From: Bacillota bacterium
GTDB taxonomy: Bacteria > Bacillota > UBA4882 > UBA8346
Direction: 5' to 3'
Length of the DNA: 10,516 nt
Assembly: GCA_023435565.1 (NCBI GenBank)
Contig: JAEYRN010000068.1
Span: forward strand, 1-10,516
Shown piece after piece: positions 6,350 through 10,516 of the stretch. Under the pieces are notes generated by a model. That model did no database searches, was not told the origin of the DNA, and saw only the letters and a list, made by a program, of their open reading frames with translations. The stretch's first letter is position 1; each line of letters begins with the position of its first letter. A program made the position numbers and the translations under genes.

Positions 6350-8113
6350 ATGAATATTTTTTCTAATAATTTTCCATATCTCACTTTGCAGGATTTAATC
6401 CGCGCTAATTCGGCAATCGATAACCGTGGCATCGGTTTCATTAATAGTGAAGCCGATGAAGTATTCGTTTCATTCAAGGAGCTTTATCAAAAAGCCCTTC
6501 AAGTATTGTATCGATTGCAAAGAAATGGGGTTGAGTCAGGAGATGAGCTGGTATTTCAGATCGAGGGCCTTCAGGAGTTTGTCATTCATTTTTGGGCCTG
6601 TATCTTGGGAAGTATCATTCCGGTACCGGTTACGGTTGGGAATTCGAATGAACATAAGCTGAAACTCTTTAATATCTGGAAAATTTTAAAGAAGCCTTAT
6701 CTGGCTACGGATGCTAAAACAATGAATAAGTTGGAAGAGTTCGCCGCCGAACATGGGTTAAGTCCGGTTTATCGGAAGATGAGTTCGAGTGTTTACCTAA
6801 CGGCAGAGATAAACAACTGCAGCGAAAAGGGGAACATTATCCCGTCAAAGCCAGGTGATACGGCATATATTCAATTTACCTCGGGGACGACCGGTGAACC
6901 TAAGGGAGTTATTCTGACTCATCAAAACTTAATAGTAACGGCGGTGGCAATTTATAACGGCTCCGCTATGTCGTCAGATGATACCTTATTATCATGGATG
7001 CCGCTAACTCATGATATGGGCCTTAACGGCTGCCACTTGGTCCCAATTTGGGGCCAATACAATCAATATTTGATGCCTACTTCGCTTTTTATCAGACACC
7101 CGGCTTTATGGCTTAAAAAAGCGGCTGAACATGGGGCCAGTATTCTTTCTTCATCCAATTTCGGCCTCAAGTATTTACTAATGAAGGTCAAAGCGGTTGA
7201 CGCCCAAGAATGGGACCTTTCCCGGGTACGGTTGATCTTTAATGGCGCTGAACCTGTCTCAGCCAAACTATGTGATGAATTTCTCTTAAAGTTACATAAG
7301 TATCAATTGAAAAAGAATACCATGTTTACTGTTTACGGCATGGCCGAGGCCGGTTTGGCGGTTGCTTTTCCGCCTCCCGGAGAAGAGTTTGTCTCGATAA
7401 ACATCAAAACCGATTCCATTGGAGTGGGAATGCCGGTAAAAGAAGCCGGAGCCGTTGAAAAGGGGATGAAATTTGTTGACTTGGGGTATCAGGTCCCCGG
7501 GTGTTCGGTAAGGATTTGTGATGTCCGGAATAATGTCCTTGGTGAGGGGAAAACCGGTCATATTCAAATTAGAGGCCTAAATGTAACTCCAGGTTATTAT
7601 CAAAACCCAGTAGCCAATGAAACGATGTTCACCACGGATGGTTGGTTGAATACCGGAGATCTGGGATTTATGAACAAAGGACGGCTGGTTGTCATGGGAA
7701 GGGCAGCGGAGGTTGTTTCGGTTGAACAAAGATATATCTTCCCGCATGTGATTGAAAGAATTATCGAGGATATCGGGGAGCCCGAAATAGGTGAAACTGT
7801 TTTTGTCGGTTTCAATAATCCAAAGAACGGAAAAATGGAAACGTTGATGTTTGTTTCTTATAAAAAATCACTAGCAGAATTTATTATTGCAGGTAATAAG
7901 CTGAAGCAGTTTTTAAAGAAAAATATCGGCGTAGAAGTAACACAGATTATCCCAGTTAAAAAGATCCCCAAAACAACCAGTGGTAAAATTCAGCGATATA
8001 AATTAATTGAAAGCTATCAAAAGGGAGAGTATACTGATTTGATTGTCAAAATGAAAGAAATGAATCTGGGATTAATTAAACTAGATGTGAAAGCAAAAGA
8101 AATTGCGATTTAA
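6350..8113 (+). CDS. Stand-alone fatty-acyl-AMP-ligase-like adenylate-forming enzyme (AMP-binding superfamily)
   Basis: The 587-residue protein has the full ANL fold. The ATP-loop TSGTTGEPKG is at residues 177-186, followed by LTHDMGLNG (H221), the A5 motif YGMAEAGLA from Y329, the A7 TGD at 435-437, and the hinge region GRAAEVVSV. The C-terminal TTSGKIQR provides the catalytic lysine, K546. The HDMG segment, the SSSNFGLKYL stretch and the FVDLGY insertion after A5 resemble fatty-acyl-AMP ligases and the loading adenylation domains of lipopeptide synthetases rather than CoA ligases. Expected reaction: carboxylic acid plus ATP to acyl-adenylate, normally passed to a carrier protein. No carrier domain, thioesterase or condensation domain is attached or adjacent, so the acceptor is unknown; an acyl-CoA ligase role is not excluded. 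The start ATG has only a purine-rich GAAAGAAAGAG upstream, a weak ribosome site. It is cytoplasmic, with no signal or membrane segment. Confidence 0.88.
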   Translation: MNIFSNNFPYLTLQDLIRANSAIDNRGIGFINSEADEVFVSFKELYQKALQVLYRLQRNGVESGDELVFQIEGLQEFVIHFWACILGSIIPVPVTVGNSNEHKLKLFNIWKILKKPYLATDAKTMNKLEEFAAEHGLSPVYRKMSSSVYLTAEINNCSEKGNIIPSKPGDTAYIQFTSGTTGEPKGVILTHQNLIVTAVAIYNGSAMSSDDTLLSWMPLTHDMGLNGCHLVPIWGQYNQYLMPTSLFIRHPALWLKKAAEHGASILSSSNFGLKYLLMKVKAVDAQEWDLSRVRLIFNGAEPVSAKLCDEFLLKLHKYQLKKNTMFTVYGMAEAGLAVAFPPPGEEFVSINIKTDSIGVGMPVKEAGAVEKGMKFVDLGYQVPGCSVRICDVRNNVLGEGKTGHIQIRGLNVTPGYYQNPVANETMFTTDGWLNTGDLGFMNKGRLVVMGRAAEVVSVEQRYIFPHVIERIIEDIGEPEIGETVFVGFNNPKNGKMETLMFVSYKKSLAEFIIAGNKLKQFLKKNIGVEVTQIIPVKKIPKTTSGKIQRYKLIESYQKGEYTDLIVKMKEMNLGLIKLDVKAKEIAI

Positions 8114-8145
8114 AATTGTCGTATTAATAGGTATCATTGGGTAAA

Positions 8146-8188
8146 AAAAAGCCTCTTTGTGATTCCGGGATTCACAAAGAGGCTTTTT
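8146..8188 (+). terminator. Rho-independent terminator after the adenylating-enzyme gene
   Basis: Bases 8146-8162 pair perfectly with 8172-8188, a 17-bp stem that includes GCCTCTTTGTGA/TCACAAAGAGGC. The loop is nine bases, and the 3' arm ends in TTTTT. The A-run on the left arm would also let it act on the opposite strand. It lies about 30 bases after the stop. Confidence 0.92.
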
Positions 8189-8256
8189 CAGACTGAAGTA
8201 TTAGTTGAATCATTCCATTGTAGAATTGGAATTGGGATCCTTTGAGTGGATAATTA

Positions 8257-8270
8257 ATGACAAATGTCAT
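8257..8270 (+). promoter_or_regulatory. Single palindromic operator box, ATGACAAATGTCAT
   Basis: Six-base arms ATGACA and TGTCAT are perfectly inverted around AA. This is the most symmetric member of the family seen at 1108-1163. Similarity to box 3 continues past the palindrome: both read TCATAT(A/T)TACAA on the downstream side, so 8257-8278 and 1150-1171 match over nearly their whole length. No neighbouring 21-bp-phased copies are seen here. Confidence 0.65.
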
Positions 8271-8271
8271 A

Positions 8272-8300
8272 TATACAAAAAGAAAGAATTGGATTAAGGT
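8272..8300 (+). promoter_or_regulatory. Putative promoter of the FYxNG-repeat membrane protein gene
   Basis: By position equivalent to the -35 at 1165, TATACA (8272-8277) would be the -35, with TAAGGT (8295-8300) a weak -10 after 17 bases. The placement one base after the operator box mirrors the other promoter. The -10 is poor, so the call rests mainly on that parallel. An alternative -35, TTGAGT (8242-8247), would put the box over the -10, as for a repressor. Confidence 0.35.
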
Positions 8301-8332
8301 AAAGGTAAGAAAATTTGTTTCAACCCAAACTT

Positions 8333-8338
8333 AGGGGG
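8333..8338 (+). promoter_or_regulatory. Ribosome binding site that fixes the start at ATG 8348
   Basis: AGGGGG sits nine bases before ATG 8348. The in-frame TTG at 8315 lies upstream of this site and has none of its own, so the shorter form is preferred. Confidence 0.8.
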
Positions 8339-8347
8339 ATATTTAAG

Positions 8348-9949
8348 ATGGGGTTTTTAGAGGAAATAAATTTATTGTTAGTAGATGTATTTATAAAAGG
8401 CGGGTTTTTTTCTTGGATCGTGCTTGTTATTTCCGTCATTTATTTGATAGTTCGCAGCAAAGAAAATTATGCCGTAATGTTAGGGCTGATACCGGCGACT
8501 ATTTTAGTACTGGCTGTAATCTTCTTCACGAACTGGATGGGAGTCAAATCAGATGAGATATTAGCTTCCGGTGGCCCGGGAAAATACTTTGGTGTCTTTT
8601 TATTGACTCTTCTAAAAATGATCATTATCGGTTTGGTATATTTCTTTGTAATATCGGTCCTAATTGGGCTAGCTTCGATCTTCTCCACGATTGATATAGT
8701 TAAATATATCCGAATGATTCAAACCGGGGAATTAAAATTATTTAGTGATTTACATACTCTTCGTTTTTTCCTTTCAATTCTCTTTATATGGGGGATGCTG
8801 GCTCTTTTTATCCGGTATGGCGCATCTAATTGGGTGGCAAGACAGCCGGTTAAAATAAAAAGCAGTCAAGTCGTTTCCATAAAAGACATGGAATTTTACA
8901 AGATACCATTCCAGCGGATTCTCCATAGGGGTGTTTTGACAAAGCCCCAAAAACTTCCGGTCGGTAAGCGGATGGTCCAATTTAAACCCGGTTTTGACTA
9001 CGAAAAAACCAGCTTTTATATTAATGGAAATGTTCGTAAGGGATACATAGATGAAACTGTTACTTTTACTCTACAAAACAATAAAATTAAATTGGAACAA
9101 GATACTTACTCTCAATTTTATGAAGACGGAAACCCGGCTGAGGGTAGTTTGGCGGAGACCATCCATTGGTCGTTGAATAATTGGGAAACCCCACTAATTC
9201 TTGAGAAAGGAAACTCGGTCGCATTCTACCGGGATGGAAGTTTGCGAAAATTCCCGATGAACCAAAACTTAACCATAAAATTAGGCATAGGAAAAGTGCA
9301 GGTGCAAAAAACGGATCCGTGGTATTCGACGGAAATTTATCCGAATGGCAACTTAAAACGTTTCCGGGTGGCCGCTGAAACCCCGTTTAAGGTCGGTGAA
9401 AAAACAATGACTGTCCAATCCGGCTCCGAAGTCGAACTTTATGAAGACGGTTCCTTAAAAAGCGGTTTTTTTACGGAAACGTTCCCGATATACCTTAACG
9501 ATGAACCGTTGCCAAGGCAGAAAGAAACAAAGTTGATCTTTTATCAAAATGGCAACTTAAAGGGATTAATCAACCCTTATAGCACCGCTTATTTTCGTCC
9601 GGAAGGTTCGGTTTTTTGTGAGACCAAATCAGGTGAGGAATTGACTTATAAAAACGAAACACTTTTCATTTCCAGTCAAGACGATCTTACTTTGCTGGGA
9701 TTTAAAGATCAAGAGTATAAAAACATAGAGTTTATCGGGTTTAATTTTGCGGATTGCAGCTATCTTTTAGAGAAAAACCGGATTGAGCTGGATCTTGAAT
9801 ATGAAGAAGACAATCTGTTAATTTGTTTTGACTTTACAAATTACGAAGATAAAGAAGCAGCCCGGATACAATTTATCGAGCCGGTTACTTTCAAGTTTAA
9901 TGGGAAACCATTCTCAGCCCGGCCGTTTGAATGGGTACAGTTGCAGTAG
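8348..9949 (+). CDS. Four-helix membrane protein with a C-terminal domain of FYxNG (MORN_2-like) repeats; function unknown
   Basis: The 533-residue protein has an N-terminal membrane region with hydrophobic segments at about residues 20-35, 41-61, 80-108 and 139-157. A basic stretch (RYGASNWVARQPVKIK) then leads into a soluble half. Residues 223-402 carry six (F/I/L)Y-x-(N/D)-G motifs at 223, 257, 293, 330, 364 and 398, period 34-37 residues, often followed by (N/S)LKxG and a AET or TET turn. A degenerate seventh (YFRPEG) lies near 415. These recall MORN_2/YwqK-type antitoxin-like repeats, whose role is poorly known. Residues 425-533 form an acidic tail without a recognised domain. With four helices both termini would share one side; which side is uncertain. 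The gene has its own operator-bearing promoter region and is followed after 84 bases by an ankyrin gene with no clear terminator between, so the two may be one operon. I do not assign a function. Confidence 0.8.
   Translation: MGFLEEINLLLVDVFIKGGFFSWIVLVISVIYLIVRSKENYAVMLGLIPATILVLAVIFFTNWMGVKSDEILASGGPGKYFGVFLLTLLKMIIIGLVYFFVISVLIGLASIFSTIDIVKYIRMIQTGELKLFSDLHTLRFFLSILFIWGMLALFIRYGASNWVARQPVKIKSSQVVSIKDMEFYKIPFQRILHRGVLTKPQKLPVGKRMVQFKPGFDYEKTSFYINGNVRKGYIDETVTFTLQNNKIKLEQDTYSQFYEDGNPAEGSLAETIHWSLNNWETPLILEKGNSVAFYRDGSLRKFPMNQNLTIKLGIGKVQVQKTDPWYSTEIYPNGNLKRFRVAAETPFKVGEKTMTVQSGSEVELYEDGSLKSGFFTETFPIYLNDEPLPRQKETKLIFYQNGNLKGLINPYSTAYFRPEGSVFCETKSGEELTYKNETLFISSQDDLTLLGFKDQEYKNIEFIGFNFADCSYLLEKNRIELDLEYEEDNLLICFDFTNYEDKEAARIQFIEPVTFKFNGKPFSARPFEWVQLQ
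9014..9616 (+). repeat. Six tandem FYxNG repeats within the membrane protein
   Basis: Motif cores FYING, FYEDG, FYRDG, IYPNG, LYEDG and FYQNG recur every 34, 36, 37, 34 and 34 residues. Between them each unit has a hydrophobic strand and a (L/V/F)xxET(I/V/F/P) step, consistent with a regular stacked beta-hairpin structure. Confidence 0.8.
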
Positions 9950-10016
9950 GATCACTTAAAAAAACAGCAATGTTTTCGAAATTTCAGCCTTAAGTTGAAT
10001 CCTTATAAATAAAGTC

Positions 10017-10021
10017 GGAGG
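10017..10021 (+). promoter_or_regulatory. Ribosome binding site for the long (signal-bearing) start at ATG 10034
   Basis: GGAGG lies 12 bases before ATG 10034, longer than the 5-9 bases usual elsewhere in the window. It supports the longer form but predicts only moderate initiation. Confidence 0.55.
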
Positions 10022-10033
10022 AAATATAAACAA

Positions 10034-10516
10034 ATGGGGACTTTGCGGTTCTTCAAAATGAGACTTAGGATGTATGTTTTTTATTTAACATTTCTTTTTT
10101 TGCTGTTTTCTTCTTTTGCCGTACGGCATGTTATTCCTCAGCAATCAACTAGGGAGGACCCAATGAAATCTATGGAATGGATAATAACAGCTTCGGCCCG
10201 GGAAATGAAGGATTACATTAATTCACCGGTATTTGATCCTGCTTTGACGGATGAACATGGAGAATCCCTGCTTCATTATGCCGCCCGAAACCAAGACCCC
10301 GAAGTTGCAAAGCTATTGATGGAAGCCGGTGTAGAGTTTGAAAAAAGTGAGGCAGTAGGGGAATTTACGGCGGCTATGTATGCGACGGAAAACAGCAATG
10401 AAAAAATGCTGGAGCTTTTTCTGGACAAGGGTGTCTCACCCCGCCAGACCAGAATAAACATCTTTGACCACTCTCCCGGAAAAGGAACCAGCCTGCTGAT
10501 GATCGCGGCAGAAAAC
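10034..10516 (+). CDS. Ankyrin-repeat protein with N-terminal signal/anchor; 3' end outside the window
   Basis: The frame is open from ATG 10034 to the window edge, giving 161 residues with no stop. Residues 1-13 are basic (RFFKMRLRM), followed by a hydrophobic run from about 14 to 30 that looks like a signal peptide or membrane anchor, so the ankyrin domain would be outside the cytoplasm. Ankyrin repeats start with DEHGESLLHYAARNQ (73-87) and KLLMEAGVEF (93-102), continue with FTAAMYATENSNEKMLELFLDKGVSP (split around residue 120), and a third begins at GTSLLMIAAEN. Ankyrin domains mediate protein-protein contact; the partner is unknown. It lies 84 bases behind the FYxNG-repeat membrane protein, both look envelope-associated, and they may form a pair. 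An internal in-frame ATG at 10163 has its own strong ribosome site and would give a signal-less form. Confidence 0.8.
   Translation, partial: MGTLRFFKMRLRMYVFYLTFLFLLFSSFAVRHVIPQQSTREDPMKSMEWIITASAREMKDYINSPVFDPALTDEHGESLLHYAARNQDPEVAKLLMEAGVEFEKSEAVGEFTAAMYATENSNEKMLELFLDKGVSPRQTRINIFDHSPGKGTSLLMIAAEN
10152..10157 (+). promoter_or_regulatory. Internal Shine-Dalgarno site before in-frame ATG 10163
   Basis: GGGAGG is five bases from ATG 10163, codon 44 of the ankyrin gene. It is as strong as or stronger than the site for ATG 10034. Initiation here would remove the hydrophobic N-terminus and leave the ankyrin repeats intact. Confidence 0.5.

Noticed and set aside
9961..9976. Hairpin AAAACA-GCAA-TGTTTT after the FYxNG membrane gene
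   Set aside because: Its six mostly A:T pairs and only four T afterwards make it too weak for an intrinsic terminator.
10276..10461. Minus-strand 61-residue frame at the right end
   Set aside because: It is antisense to well-formed ankyrin repeats and has no recognisable domain.

Overview
The window looks like a chromosomal stretch from a low-to-moderate GC bacterium, most likely an anaerobic, carbohydrate-using Bacillota (clostridial or related lineage). The grounds are strong AGGAGG-type ribosome sites, intrinsic terminators with long U-tracts, sigma-A-like promoters and large multi-domain exported carbohydrate-active proteins. The taxonomic call is an inference: no rRNA, tRNA or marker gene is present, and the FYxNG-repeat protein recalls families I associate with spirochaetes. 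All genes run on the + strand. I see no mobile element, CRISPR array or RNA gene.

Layout. (1) Bases 1-866 hold the 3' end of a gene for an exported fibronectin III + LamG-like (concanavalin A-fold) protein, closed by a strong terminator at 884-922. (2) A roughly 400-base AT-rich regulatory gap follows. It carries three ATGAC-N4-(G/T)TCAT boxes spaced exactly 21 bp apart, directly against a likely -35 element. (3) Bases 1268-6283 encode a 1671-residue secreted modular protein: signal peptide, four malectin-like modules alternating with three PKD-type modules, five Ig-like modules, and a C-terminal pectate-lyase-type (PL1) beta-helix. The calcium and arginine residues expected of an active PL1 enzyme appear to be replaced. 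(4) Bases 6350-8113 encode a stand-alone fatty-acyl-AMP-ligase-like adenylating enzyme, ended by a terminator at 8146-8188. (5) One further copy of the ATGACA/TGTCAT box (8257-8270) precedes 8348-9949, a four-helix membrane protein with six FYxNG (MORN_2-like) repeats of about 35 residues. (6) Bases 10034-10516 begin a signal-anchored ankyrin-repeat protein that runs off the window.

How they may work together. The first two genes are surface or secreted polysaccharide-binding proteins. The adenylate-forming enzyme lies 66 bases behind the giant protein with no terminator between, so it may be co-transcribed, but I see no partner carrier protein. The box before the giant gene and the box before the membrane-repeat gene share an unusually similar extension (ATGACA-N4-TCATATWTACAA). 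This suggests one regulator controls both transcription units. The candidates for something undescribed are this shared phased-operator regulon and the apparently non-catalytic, cysteine-laddered PL1 helix at the end of a long binding stalk.
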